NCBI GenBank assembly: GCA_016870795.1
Contig: VGAJ01000002.1
Location: forward strand, 1 to 64,000
Direction of reading: 5' to 3'
DNA: 64,000 bases
Source of the DNA: Actinomycetota bacterium
GTDB taxonomy: Bacteria > Actinomycetota > Actinomycetes > Nanopelagicales > Nanopelagicaceae
The translations under genes were made by a program, and so were the position numbers. The notes under the pieces are model-generated. The model was not told the DNA's origin and made no database searches. It saw nothing but the letters and a program-made list of their open reading frames with translations. Below are positions 1 through 8,248 of the stretch, one piece after another (position 1 is the stretch's first letter; every line of letters starts with the position of its first letter).

Positions 1-235
1 ATGGAGTACTCATCTTGTCGGTAACTACCTTGACGCTTCCGTAAGTCATTACCGTGTCGCCATCGAGGGAGCGATCATCGAAATAAAGCTGGTAGCGAAG
101 GCCTGAGCAACCACCTGGTTGTACTGCCACTCTAAGACTTAAATCATCTCTACCCTCTTGAGCTAGAAGGGAGGCAACTTTTACTGCAGCCTCGCTGGAT
201 AGTTTGATGCCTTCAGTCTTGGTTTCGGTACTCAT
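1..235 (-). CDS. erpA: Iron-sulfur cluster insertion protein ErpA/HesB family (3' end cut by window edge)
   Basis: A-type Fe-S carrier that receives a cluster from the scaffold and passes it to apo-enzymes in the cytoplasm. The visible first 78 codons begin MSTETKTEGIKL and include the family core AVQPGGCSGLRYQLYFDD with the first of the three cluster-binding cysteines; the C-terminal CxC pair lies outside the window. The ATG at 235 is preceded by a Shine-Dalgarno-like AGGAAGAG, so this gene, unlike many neighbours, appears leadered. It is divergent from nadA, whose product is itself a 4Fe-4S enzyme. Whether it is ErpA, IscA or another A-type member cannot be settled from half the protein. 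Confidence 0.85.
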   Translation of the reverse strand, partial: MSTETKTEGIKLSSEAAVKVASLLAQEGRDDLSLRVAVQPGGCSGLRYQLYFDDRSLDGDTVMTYGSVKVVTDKMSTP

Positions 236-302
236 ATATCTCTTCCTCGCTCGTAAACTTCCCTAAGCCATACTTTAGCGCACACGCAGCGAACTTTCGC
301 GA

Positions 303-308
303 GATAAT
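303..308 (+). promoter_or_regulatory. -10 element of leaderless nadA promoter
   Basis: GATAAT ends 6 nt before the nadA ATG, so transcription should start at or next to the start codon. The same geometry recurs at more than twenty genes in this window. Confidence 0.6.
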
Positions 309-314
309 GAAGCC

Positions 315-1460
315 ATGGCCTCAATCACTGATCTCCTTCTTCTAGGAAAAGGCTCAGATCTCTCTAGCGAGCGTGGCGTCTCCTGCACCGGTGAGCTTCC
401 AGCGCCAAGTGATCCCCATCTAGTTGAGCGGGCCAAGAAGGCTCGAGCAGCCTTAGGCAATAGTGCAATGATTTTGGGCCATCATTATCAGAGAGATGAA
501 GTAATAGATTTTGCAGATATCACCGGAGACTCTTTTAAATTAGCTCAAGCAGCTGCTGATAATCAATCGGCTGAGAACATAATCTTTTGCGGAGTTCACT
601 TCATGGCAGAGAGCGCAGATATTCTCACCTCAGCCAATCAACGCGTAATTCTTCCCGATCTCGCTGCTGGTTGTTCGATGGCCGATATGGCAGCAGCTAA
701 TCAAGTTAATCAAGCCTGGAAAGTCTTTGAGAAACTAACGATAGCAAGTAAAACAATTCCAGTTACCTATATGAATTCATCTGCCGCGATTAAATCATTT
801 ACTGGGGAAAATGGCGGAACTATCTGCACCTCATCAAATGCAGAGCGAGCTATGAAATGGGCTTTTGAAAGAGGAGAGAAAGTCTTCTTTCTTCCCGATC
901 AACATCTTGGTCGCAATACTGCAGTGTTAAAACTTGGGCTAAAACTTAGCGATTGTGTTGTTTGGAATCCTTGGAAAGTTAACGGCGGGCTAAGTGATGA
1001 TGAGCTCTCCTCTGCCAAAGTTATTTTATGGCGAGGCCACTGCTCGGTTCATGGTCGTTTCTCAGTTGAAAATATTGAGCAGGTTAGGCAAAGGATTGCT
1101 GGGGTTAAAGTCATAGTTCATCCTGAGTGCCAGTATGAAGTTGTTTCAAAGGCTGATGTCGTTGGTAGCACTGAGATGATCATTAAGACTGTTACTCAAT
1201 CTCCCGCTGGGAGCAGTTGGGCAGTTGGGACTGAACTCAATTTAGTTAAGCGCCTTGCAGCTAATAATCCAGATAAGACTGTGGTCTTTCTTGATAAGGA
1301 TGTCTGTTACTGCTCGACGATGAATCGCATCGATTTGCCCCATCTACTCTGGGCGATGGAATCTCTGGTTAAGGGGCGCGTGGTTAATCAGATTAAGGTC
1401 GAGCCTAAGACGGCTAACTTTGCTCGAATTGCGCTAGATCGAATGCTTGGCCTACCTTAA
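315..1460 (+). CDS. nadA: Quinolinate synthase NadA
   Basis: Condenses iminoaspartate with dihydroxyacetone phosphate to quinolinate in de novo NAD synthesis, using a 4Fe-4S cluster with one open coordination site. The 381-residue protein has the family signatures in order: GHHYQRDEV near residue 55, FCGVHFMAESADIL, GCSMADMA, NSSAAIK, GTICTSSNA, FLPDQHLGRNTA, VIVHPEC and DVCYCSTMNR near the C-terminus. The cysteines in FCGV, TICTSSNA and the C-terminal motifs are consistent with cluster ligation. nadB and nadC are not adjacent, so the pathway is split across the chromosome. The ATG at 315 sits 6 nt after GATAAT, implying a leaderless mRNA. The divergent neighbour is an Fe-S carrier. Confidence 0.95.
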   Translation: MASITDLLLLGKGSDLSSERGVSCTGELPAPSDPHLVERAKKARAALGNSAMILGHHYQRDEVIDFADITGDSFKLAQAAADNQSAENIIFCGVHFMAESADILTSANQRVILPDLAAGCSMADMAAANQVNQAWKVFEKLTIASKTIPVTYMNSSAAIKSFTGENGGTICTSSNAERAMKWAFERGEKVFFLPDQHLGRNTAVLKLGLKLSDCVVWNPWKVNGGLSDDELSSAKVILWRGHCSVHGRFSVENIEQVRQRIAGVKVIVHPECQYEVVSKADVVGSTEMIIKTVTQSPAGSSWAVGTELNLVKRLAANNPDKTVVFLDKDVCYCSTMNRIDLPHLLWAMESLVKGRVVNQIKVEPKTANFARIALDRMLGLP

Positions 1461-1466
1461 GCGACT

Positions 1467-1985
1467 ATGGCAGAGAAAAAAGGTCGCCCAACACCAAAGC
1501 GCAAAGAGGCAGAGCAATCAAGAGTTGTTAATCGCCTTGCTCCTGCTGCTAATAAGGAAGCAAAGAAATTACAGAAGGCGCAGGCTCGAATCTTGCGCGC
1601 TCAACAGCGTGATGCCTATATGCGCGGTGATGAAAATGCCCTACCTCCAAGGGATAAAGGACCAGTAAGACGCTTCATAAGAAATTATGTCGATTCAAGA
1701 CGCTCAGTTGGTGAATTCTTTCTTCCGATTATTGTTCTGGTTTTATTCATGACTCTTATCCCAGTTATGTATATCCAATTTGCTGCAATTGCTCTGATGT
1801 ATTCAGCTTTAATTTTCTCCGTAGTTGATGGATATTTTCTCTCAAGGCGAATCAAGCGTGAGGTAAGTACGCGCTTTCCTGGTGAGGCTCTTAAGGGCCT
1901 TGGAATGTATGGCTGGCTCCGCTCTACCCAGATTAGAAGACTACGAGCCCCACTTCCTCAAGTTAAGCGGGGCGAGAAAATTTAG
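1467..1985 (+). CDS. DUF3043 family membrane protein
   Basis: A 172-residue protein of the actinobacterial DUF3043 family; its function is not known. It has a highly charged Lys/Arg/Glu-rich N-terminal half (about residues 1-65) with the typical MAEKKGRPTPKRKEAE opening, then two closely spaced hydrophobic segments (about residues 83-125) and a basic cytoplasmic tail. It begins 6 bp after the nadA stop and is probably cotranscribed. It ends one base before the stop of the convergent aldo/keto reductase, leaving no space for a terminator. Confidence 0.8.
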   Translation: MAEKKGRPTPKRKEAEQSRVVNRLAPAANKEAKKLQKAQARILRAQQRDAYMRGDENALPPRDKGPVRRFIRNYVDSRRSVGEFFLPIIVLVLFMTLIPVMYIQFAAIALMYSALIFSVVDGYFLSRRIKREVSTRFPGEALKGLGMYGWLRSTQIRRLRAPLPQVKRGEKI

Positions 1986-2987
1986 TTAAGCCCTTGGATT
2001 TGGGCTAACAGTTTTTGCAGCATCTCTTTCGGGAAGATTTCCAAGAGCGCTATCTATTGCTTTCATTGTTTCACTACTTAACTTAACTCCTGAGGCCTTA
2101 ACATTTTCTTTAATCTGAGACGGCTTAGTAGCTCCAATGATTGCAGATGAAATATTAGGATTTTGCAGCACCCAGGCCACAGCTAACTGAGCTTGAGTAA
2201 GCCCTTCTTTCTCTGCAATTGGCTTTAACTTCTCAACTGCAGTTAAAACATCATCTTTCATCCAGCGCGAGATCATATTTGCGCCACCTTTTTTATCAGT
2301 AGCCCTTGATCCCTTAGGTGGTTTCTTGCCGGGCAAATACTTTCCAGTTAGCGCCCCTTGAGCAATTGGCGACCAGACTATGTGGCCAATACCTTCATTG
2401 CGACATAGCGGATCAACCTTGCTCTCGATAACTCTCCAGAGCATTGAGTACTGTGGTTGGCTGGAGATAAAGCGGGTATAGCCCTTTGCATCTTGAATTT
2501 TAAGAGCGCTACTAATTTGCGTTGCATCCCACTCTGAAAATCCAATGTAGTGGACTTTTCCTTGGCGAATTAGGTCATCAAATGCCGACAAGCTCTCCTC
2601 AAGTGGGGTCTCATAATCAAATCGGTGCATCTGATAGAGATCTAGATAATCGGTATTTAAACGCTTTAAAGAGGCATGCACCGATTCCATGATGTGTTTG
2701 CGTGATAGGCCTCTATCGTTTTTTCCACTTCCAGTTGGCCAATAAACCTTGGTGAAGAGCTCATAAGACTCTCTTCTAATTCCTTTTAGGGCTTTGCCCA
2801 TCACGCTCTCAGCGCGAGTGCCGGCATAGACATCAGCGGTGTCGAAAGAAGTAATACCTAAGTCATAAGCTGTTCTAACGCATTTAATTGCGGCATCTTG
2901 CTCGACTTGCGAGCCATGAGTAATCCAGTTGCCGTAAGTGATCTCTGAGATATACATACCCGAGCTGCCAAGTTTTCTATATTCCAT
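1986..2987 (-). CDS. Aldo/keto reductase (Kv-beta-like)
   Basis: NADPH-dependent oxidoreductase of the AKR superfamily, 333 residues. The catalytic tetrad is visible: Asp and Tyr in FDTADVYAG (about residues 48-56), Lys in FTKVYWP, His in YQMHRFDYE. The C-terminal part has the cofactor-binding IIGATKPSQIKENV segment. The sequence is closest in style to the voltage-gated potassium channel beta-subunit/YghZ group. Substrate is unknown. The ATG is 6 nt from TAGGCT on the minus strand, so it is probably leaderless and monocistronic. It is convergent with DUF3043 and divergent from the B12 operon. Confidence 0.88.
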   Translation of the reverse strand: MEYRKLGSSGMYISEITYGNWITHGSQVEQDAAIKCVRTAYDLGITSFDTADVYAGTRAESVMGKALKGIRRESYELFTKVYWPTGSGKNDRGLSRKHIMESVHASLKRLNTDYLDLYQMHRFDYETPLEESLSAFDDLIRQGKVHYIGFSEWDATQISSALKIQDAKGYTRFISSQPQYSMLWRVIESKVDPLCRNEGIGHIVWSPIAQGALTGKYLPGKKPPKGSRATDKKGGANMISRWMKDDVLTAVEKLKPIAEKEGLTQAQLAVAWVLQNPNISSAIIGATKPSQIKENVKASGVKLSSETMKAIDSALGNLPERDAAKTVSPNPRA

Positions 2988-2993
2988 AACTAG

Positions 2994-2999
2994 AGCCTA
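2994..2999 (-). promoter_or_regulatory. -10 element of leaderless aldo/keto reductase gene
   Basis: On the minus strand TAGGCT is followed by 6 nt and the ATG at 2987. Confidence 0.55.
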
Positions 3000-3057
3000 G
3001 CGCCTCCTTGCGCTTTAGCCACTTTCCTGATTAATTAGGCCATACAACTTAATAGCT

Positions 3058-3176
3058 TTTTGGAATGGGGAAGTCGGTGAAAATCCGACGCTGACCCGCA
3101 ACCGTGAGCCCGCTAGAAATTGAGCAGGTAAGTCGGATTACCACCCAAGAAGCATCTTTACCACCCGTCGTGGTTT
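3058..3176 (+). promoter_or_regulatory. Cobalamin (B12) riboswitch aptamer
   Basis: The conserved class core is directly readable: GTCGGTGAAAATCCGACG, then CTGACCCGCAACCGT, then GCAGGTAAGTCGGATTACC about 30 nt later. These correspond to the B12-box and junction elements of adenosylcobalamin-type aptamers. It lies in the 250-bp leader of the SCO2322-type/EcfT/EcfAA/S-component operon, so the operon is expected to import cobalamin or a corrinoid and to be switched off when B12 is plentiful. The 5' boundary is approximate because the P1 stem was not folded computationally. Confidence 0.9.
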
Positions 3177-3197
3177 ACGGGGCGGAAGTTTTTTTTT
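3161..3197 (+). terminator. Candidate expression-platform terminator of the B12 riboswitch
   Basis: CCCGT (3164-3168) can pair with ACGGG (3177-3181) around an 8-nt loop, and an uninterrupted run of nine T follows at 3189-3197. An alternative small hairpin, CCAC (3161-3164) with GTGG (3170-3173), uses some of the same bases, so two mutually exclusive folds exist, as expected of a transcription-terminating switch. The 7-nt gap between stem and T-run is longer than ideal. Confidence 0.55.
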
Positions 3198-3236
3198 CGC
3201 CGTCGTGAGCCCTTTTCTACTATCGAAAGGTTCACA

Positions 3237-3911
3237 ATGCTTAACAGATCTATAAATACAAATATTCTCAAAACCTATCCAAAGTTTATTGCGCTCTTCA
3301 TATTAATCCTTAGCCTTCTTGCTCCGACTCCTTCTCATGGAGCTAAGGGTTATCGCTATTGGGGATACTTCCAAGCGGCAGCTGGAGCAAGTACTTGGAG
3401 CGCTGCAATGACTGGCCCATCTGTTGAAGTTAAAGATGGCGATGTCGAAGGGTGGGCATTTGTCTTCAGCTCAAATGACATTCCAGCTGTTGAACCAATG
3501 ATGGATCCTGATTTTGCAACTCTCTGCGGTGAAACTCCAGAGACATCAGGAAAAATTAGAGTTGGTTTAGTTGTTGACTTTGGAGCTGGCAATATTGCGC
3601 CAGATGGCGAAGTGCCTAATGAGTTTTTCTCAGATTGCGTCGTAGTTGATAAAGGCTCAGTCGGCCTTGATGTATTAGAGGCAGCACTTGATGTAAGAGC
3701 TGGAGATTCTGGACTTATCTGCGGAATTGCTGGATATCCTGCAAGTGAGTGCGGCGCTGAAATTGATGAACCAGTAGCTGAGGAAGCAGTAGCGATTGAG
3801 GCAACTTCCGAGCCAGAATCAAGCTCTAGCCAGAGCGCTCCTATTCTCCTGGCAGTTCTAGGACTCTTTTTACTAAGTGCATTCTTTCTCAATCGCCGGC
3901 GCACGCGATAA
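3237..3911 (+). CDS. SCO2322-type surface protein of the B12 ECF operon
   Basis: A 224-residue exported protein resembling the SCO2322 family found beside actinobacterial ECF transporter genes. A signal peptide spans about residues 1-35 (hydrophobic core FIALFILILSLLA, likely cleavage after PSHG). The mature domain opens with the family-typical GYRYWGYF and DGDVEGWAF and has four cysteines (97, 124, 162, 172) that could form two disulfides outside the cell. An acidic/Ser-rich spacer (about 175-200) leads to one transmembrane segment (about 201-218) and a basic RRRTR tail, an anchor layout without a sortase LPxTG. Being the first gene after the B12 riboswitch, it is probably an extracellular corrinoid-capture or transporter-assisting protein; this role is inference. 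Confidence 0.75.
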   Translation: MLNRSINTNILKTYPKFIALFILILSLLAPTPSHGAKGYRYWGYFQAAAGASTWSAAMTGPSVEVKDGDVEGWAFVFSSNDIPAVEPMMDPDFATLCGETPETSGKIRVGLVVDFGAGNIAPDGEVPNEFFSDCVVVDKGSVGLDVLEAALDVRAGDSGLICGIAGYPASECGAEIDEPVAEEAVAIEATSEPESSSSQSAPILLAVLGLFLLSAFFLNRRRTR

Positions 3912-3928
3912 TTAAGAAAATTAATTAA

Positions 3929-4771
3929 ATGATTAAGACGCTCAGGGCCAGCAGAGAGAGTTTTCACCCACTCTTCTGGTGGCTCTGGGCGCTTTCTCTT
4001 CTTGTGATTCTTCTCGTTTCTGACTCCACTCTAATCTCAATTTCAATATCTATCGGAGCAGTTGCTCTAGTGCTCATGAAACGAAGTAATACCTATTGGT
4101 ATCAATCCTTTAGATGGTCGCTCCGGCTTGCAACTCTAGCCTTCGCGCTTCGAATGGCTATCGGAGTAATTATTGGAGTTCCAATGCCCGGGCAAGTGCT
4201 CTTCACTATCCCAAGCATCAAACTTCCAGATCTATTTGTTGGAATAAGACTCGGCGGCGATGTCACCTCACAGCGCCTCTCTACTGCCTTTGATGAAGCG
4301 ACTTTGCTTGTTGCGCTGATTCTTATCTTTGCTGCAGCGAGCGCGCTAAGTAATCCTCATGAACTGCTGCGAGTTCTACCACGAAAATATTATGGAATAG
4401 GACTTGCAACAGTAATTGCTAGCTCAGTTGCGCCGCAGAGCGCTAGAAGTATTGAAAGGGTTAGAGCGGCAAGACGACTAAGAGGTGAGAGCTCAACTGG
4501 CATCGTCTCATTAAGAAAAGTCGGTACCCCGGTTTTAGAAGAATCTTTAGAGCGGTCAATAGATCTTGCCGCCTCTCTGGAATCTAGAGGCTACGGATAT
4601 TTTCCAAATCCAAGTCGATATCGTCCACACAATTGGCGCCCTCGGGAGACGGTTGCCCTTGCAGCACCGATTTATGCTTTGATTTTTCTTTTTCTAGTTC
4701 CAGCTGCTTCAAGCGCACTATTAGCTGGGCTAGTTGTAATTGCAGTAATAACTCCAGGATTCATCTCGTGA
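3929..4771 (+). CDS. ecfT: ECF transporter transmembrane component EcfT
   Basis: Coupling membrane subunit (CbiQ/EcfT family, 280 residues) that links the ATPases to the substrate-binding S component in the cytoplasmic membrane. Several hydrophobic helices are visible (about 15-50, 65-85, 125-145, 155-170, 245-278), separated by a cytoplasmic region. The coupling-helix motifs appear as RVRAARRLRGE (about 176-186) and SLESRGYG (about 216-223), the latter matching the conserved ARG-type motif. It follows the SCO2322-type gene by 17 bp and overlaps the ATPase gene by 4 bp (GTGA), so it is translationally coupled. Confidence 0.88.
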   Translation: MIKTLRASRESFHPLFWWLWALSLLVILLVSDSTLISISISIGAVALVLMKRSNTYWYQSFRWSLRLATLAFALRMAIGVIIGVPMPGQVLFTIPSIKLPDLFVGIRLGGDVTSQRLSTAFDEATLLVALILIFAAASALSNPHELLRVLPRKYYGIGLATVIASSVAPQSARSIERVRAARRLRGESSTGIVSLRKVGTPVLEESLERSIDLAASLESRGYGYFPNPSRYRPHNWRPRETVALAAPIYALIFLFLVPAASSALLAGLVVIAVITPGFIS

Positions 4772-6375
4772 TTACCTTCTCTAGCGTCTCCTTGATCTAT
4801 CCCAACGCGCAGCGAACGATTGTGGAAGACATATCTTTTACAGTTAATGAGGGAGAGTTACTTCTTCTAATAGGCCACACTGGAGCAGGTAAGAGCTCGC
4901 TTCTCAAACTAATCAATGGCCTTATCCCGCATCACACTGGAGGAATTCTCACCGGCGAAATTAGTGTGGCTGGAAGAAGTACTAGAGCGTTAAAGCCTGG
5001 TGAGTTGGCAGATGTAGTAGGAATCGTTGGCCAAAATCCAGTTAATGGTTTTGTTTCAGACATCGTTGAAGATGAGATCGCTTTTGGCCTTGAGAGCCTT
5101 GGAATTGCCCCGGAGATCATGCGAAAGCGCGTTGAAGAAGTTTTAGATCTCCTTGCACTTGCTCCTTTGAGAAGAAGAAATATCTCAGAGCTAAGTGGCG
5201 GCGAGCAGCAGAGAGTGGCAATAGCTGCAGCCCTTGTTACAAATCCAAAGGTTCTCCTTCTTGATGAACCAACGAGCGCCCTTGATCCAATTGCAGCAGA
5301 GGAGGTCCTCTCCATTCTCCATCGCCTGGTTCACGATCTTGGACTTACGGTGATTTTGGCAGAACATAGACTAGAGAGAGTTATTGGATTTGTTGATCGA
5401 ATTATTCTGATCCACGGAGATGGCTCAGTTGACCTGGGACCTGCAAGGCAGATATTAACTAGCTCTCCAATTGCCCCTCCCCTAGTTGAGTTAGCAAAGA
5501 AATTGGAGCTTGGTGAAATACCGCTCTCAATTCGTGAATTTCGCAAAATTGCCCCAGAAATATCTGAAGCGCCAACCAAGGCCATTGAGAAACTTAACGG
5601 AGATGCAATATTAACTATTAACTCTGTCAGCGCTTCATATGATCAAGATCAGTCAAGTAAAGCTCTTGAGGATGTAAATATTCAAATAAATGGGGGCGAG
5701 ATTGTCGCGCTAATGGGAAGAAATGGCGCAGGAAAGACCACCTTACTTAAATGCGCGGTTGCTCAAGCTCCCCTTACTAAAGGTGAGGTTAGAGTAAATC
5801 AGAGAGATCCCAAGAGTTTTACAGATAAAGAGTTAATAAGATTCGTTGGATATATCCCGCAAGATGCAGGCGATCTTCTCTACGGCCAATCAATAAAGCA
5901 AGAATGTGATTTAGCTGATCTTGATAATGAAGTTGAGCCTGGAACTACCCTTGCTGTTTATCAGGAGTTGATGAAGATTCCAAGCCTTAATTCACATCCA
6001 AGAGATATTTCAGAGGGGCAGCGCCTTGGCCTTGCACTAAGCATCATCCTCTCTGCGCAGCCAGCTCTAGTCATACTCGATGAACCAACTAGAGGTCTTG
6101 ATTATGAAGCTAAGAAAGTGCTTATAAAGATACTAAAGCAGATTGCCTCAAGCCTTGATCGCGCAGTGTTGATATCAACTCATGATGTCGAACTAGTTGC
6201 TGAGGTGGCAGACCGGGTTATTTTTCTTGCAGATGGTGAGGTAATTGCAGATGGCAGCAGTAGAGAAGTGCTTAAAGCCTCCCCTGCCTTTGCACCGCAA
6301 GTTTCTAAAGCTCTTCCCAATAACAGCTGGCTCTCACTAAGCGATGTAGAAAGATGTCTAAGTGAGAAAAACTAG
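4768..6375 (+). CDS. ecfA: Duplicated ECF ATPase (EcfA1-EcfA2 fusion)
   Basis: Energy-coupling ATPase with two ABC domains in one 535-residue chain. Domain 1: Walker A GHTGAGKSS, signature LSGGEQQR, Walker B LLLDEPTSALDP. Domain 2: Walker A GRNGAGKTT, signature ISEGQRLG (a degenerate LSGGQ), Walker B LVILDEPTRGLD. The start chosen is GTG 4768, which overlaps the ecfT stop as GTGA and places the conserved ITFSSVSLIYP strand at the N-terminus. A longer frame from 4633 would only add sequence that is antiparallel to ecfT coding logic. The degenerate second signature suggests asymmetric nucleotide sites. It is part of the B12-riboswitch operon. Confidence 0.9.
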   Translation: MITFSSVSLIYPNAQRTIVEDISFTVNEGELLLLIGHTGAGKSSLLKLINGLIPHHTGGILTGEISVAGRSTRALKPGELADVVGIVGQNPVNGFVSDIVEDEIAFGLESLGIAPEIMRKRVEEVLDLLALAPLRRRNISELSGGEQQRVAIAAALVTNPKVLLLDEPTSALDPIAAEEVLSILHRLVHDLGLTVILAEHRLERVIGFVDRIILIHGDGSVDLGPARQILTSSPIAPPLVELAKKLELGEIPLSIREFRKIAPEISEAPTKAIEKLNGDAILTINSVSASYDQDQSSKALEDVNIQINGGEIVALMGRNGAGKTTLLKCAVAQAPLTKGEVRVNQRDPKSFTDKELIRFVGYIPQDAGDLLYGQSIKQECDLADLDNEVEPGTTLAVYQELMKIPSLNSHPRDISEGQRLGLALSIILSAQPALVILDEPTRGLDYEAKKVLIKILKQIASSLDRAVLISTHDVELVAEVADRVIFLADGEVIADGSSREVLKASPAFAPQVSKALPNNSWLSLSDVERCLSEKN

Positions 6376-7168
6376 AGCTAGGCCTTCAATACTTTCCTGG
6401 CTTCCAATATTTATTGGATCTACTCTCGGCCTTCTTTCATTTACCTGGCCGCTCTTTATTCCTGAGAGTGATTTCTTTCTATTAAGGCCAGACCCTGCTC
6501 GATTCTTAGCTTTATTTATCGCATTTCTAGCAGTTCTAGTGATTTCAGTGGAGATATCAAGAGGGGCTCTGGATAGCAAGATTGTTGCACTACTTGGAGT
6601 TCTCGCCGCCTTAATAGCAGCGCTGCGGCTAGTGGGAGCTGGAGCTGTGGGCGTTGAACCGATGTGGTTTCTCCTAATTATTTCAAGCTACATATTTGGA
6701 TCAAAGTTTGGGTTCTCACTTGGAGTTATCTCGATGGCAGTCTCTGCAGTTATTAGCGGAGGTATTGGACCTTGGCTCTCATTTCAAATGCTGGCTGCGG
6801 GGTGGATTGGGTTATTTGCTGGTTTATTTTCCAAGCAGATCAACAAACGATTTGAAATAATCACACTTGTAGCAATTGGAGTCATCAGCTCACTTCTCTT
6901 TGGTGCGCTCATGGATCTCCAGCTCTGGCCTTGGATTGCATCGACTAATACTCAGTTAGGTTTTATCGCCGGCGCACCGCTTATGGAGAATCTCTCACGC
7001 TTTCTAACGTTTCACTTAGCAACAGCTATGGCATGGGATATCCCAAGAGCTATCACTACCGCCCTTTTGATCGTTCTAAGCGCCAGGGCTCTACTGGCAT
7101 CACTTTCAAGAGCCGCAATGAGAATGGGTCTTACTTCACCTTCGATGGTTGAAAAGGTAAACGCTTAA
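6362..7168 (+). CDS. ECF transporter S component, probable cobalamin/corrinoid-specific (CbrT-like)
   Basis: Integral membrane substrate-binding subunit, 268 residues with a basic N-terminus and about seven hydrophobic helices from residue 14 to about 250. A central stretch VEPMWFLLIISSYIFGSKFG and GGIGPWLSFQMLAAGW resembles the substrate-pocket region of S components in this operon type. The GTG start at 6362 overlaps the ATPase gene by 14 bp. The B12 riboswitch upstream argues that the ligand is cobalamin; the ligand cannot be read from the protein alone. Its 3' end overlaps the convergent gcvT by 38 bp. Confidence 0.75.
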   Translation: MRKTRARPSILSWLPIFIGSTLGLLSFTWPLFIPESDFFLLRPDPARFLALFIAFLAVLVISVEISRGALDSKIVALLGVLAALIAALRLVGAGAVGVEPMWFLLIISSYIFGSKFGFSLGVISMAVSAVISGGIGPWLSFQMLAAGWIGLFAGLFSKQINKRFEIITLVAIGVISSLLFGALMDLQLWPWIASTNTQLGFIAGAPLMENLSRFLTFHLATAMAWDIPRAITTALLIVLSARALLASLSRAAMRMGLTSPSMVEKVNA

Positions 7169-8231
7169 TCACTCCTTGGCTTAAACGGCCTCGTATATCG
7201 ATAAATACCTGGCTTTCAAGTGGAATCTGACTATCAAATAGTCCTAGAGCGATGCCACTCTTTAACGAGGGTGAGAAGGTGCCACTTGTTACATAACCAA
7301 TTTTCTTGCCATCGATATCTTTGATTTCCATCCCAGCTCTAGGAATACCGCGATCGTTAAGCAAAATTGCTGCAAGCCTTCTATGTTTCTTTTCTGCGCG
7401 TTGCTTTTCAAGAACGCTCTTTCCCCAGAACTCTTTATCAAATGCCACAGCCCATGAAGCACTTGCCTCCACCGGAGTTATATCAGTTGAGAGTTCATGG
7501 CCATGAAGGGCATATCCCATCTCAGTTCTTAAAGTATCGCGAGCGCCAAGTCCTGCAGGAAGTCCGGAATACTTCTTTACTTTCTCTAGAAGTAAGTCCC
7601 AGATTTTTCTCGCATTTGCCCAAGAGGTGAGAATTTCATAGCCATGCTCTCCGGTATATCCGGTTCGACAGATGATTAGCGCTTCGGAGTCCAGCTGAAT
7701 TTCCATAAATGACATGTATTCAAGATTTACATCTACACCAAGATCTTTTAAGACATCAAGAGATTTAGGGCCTTGAAGAGCAAAGAGGGCATAACGTTCA
7801 TGTAAATTCTTAATCTCAAGAGTGCTTGGCGACTCTTTACTTACCTGATCTAAAACTTGCTGGCAGTTAGCAGCATTTGGAATGAGTAGAAAATGGGCGC
7901 TTGAGTAGCGATAAATGATTAGATCATCAATTACTCCACCGTTATCTCTCTGACAGAGAAGAGTGTATTGAGCTTGACCATCTGAGATTTTTCTCAAGTC
8001 ATTAGTAAAAATCGAATTTAAGTAATCCAGGGCCCCCTCACCTATTACTGAAGCTTTACCAAGATGGGAGACATCAAAGAGGCCCACAGTATTTCTCACC
8101 GCATTATGCTCATTTAAAACCCCACCACCATTTGCTGCGGGGTATTCGATCGGCATCTGCCATCCCCCAAAATCAGCGACTTTGGCCCCAGAATCAAGAT
8201 GGAACTGGTGTAATGGCGAATATTTGCTCAC
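7131..8231 (-). CDS. gcvT: Glycine cleavage system T protein (aminomethyltransferase)
   Basis: Transfers the methylene group from the lipoyl-bound aminomethyl intermediate on GcvH to tetrahydrofolate, releasing ammonia. The 366-residue protein has the N-terminal folate-binding domain with PLHQFHLDSGAKVADFGGW, DVSHLGK and FTNDLRK (the catalytic Asp), then GYTGEHGYEI and LGARDTLR, and a C-terminal barrel with YVTSGTFSPSLKSGIALG. gcvH and gcvP are not nearby. The GTG start at 8231 is 6 nt from TAGGTT on the minus strand and only 17 bp from the divergent pepA start; the two genes share one -10 sequence. Lipoate genes lipA/lipB lie about 9 kb away. Confidence 0.94.
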   Translation of the reverse strand: MSKYSPLHQFHLDSGAKVADFGGWQMPIEYPAANGGGVLNEHNAVRNTVGLFDVSHLGKASVIGEGALDYLNSIFTNDLRKISDGQAQYTLLCQRDNGGVIDDLIIYRYSSAHFLLIPNAANCQQVLDQVSKESPSTLEIKNLHERYALFALQGPKSLDVLKDLGVDVNLEYMSFMEIQLDSEALIICRTGYTGEHGYEILTSWANARKIWDLLLEKVKKYSGLPAGLGARDTLRTEMGYALHGHELSTDITPVEASASWAVAFDKEFWGKSVLEKQRAEKKHRRLAAILLNDRGIPRAGMEIKDIDGKKIGYVTSGTFSPSLKSGIALGLFDSQIPLESQVFIDIRGRLSQGVIKRLPFQPSKVK

Positions 8232-8236
8232 TCCAA

Positions 8237-8243
8237 TAACCTA
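8237..8243. promoter_or_regulatory. Shared, symmetric -10 element for gcvT and pepA
   Basis: The 7-mer TAACCTA reads TAACCT on the plus strand, 6 nt before the pepA ATG (8249), and TAGGTT on the minus strand, 6 nt before the gcvT GTG (8231). The 17-bp intergenic space is thus exactly 6 + 5 + 6. One RNA polymerase at most could use it at a time. Confidence 0.6.
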
Positions 8244-8248
8244 GCCCA

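Noticed and set aside
4633-4767. Extended N-terminus of the ECF ATPase starting at 4633
   Set aside because: It overlaps the ecfT coding region in another frame and lacks family similarity; GTG 4768 gives the expected N-terminus and a GTGA overlap.
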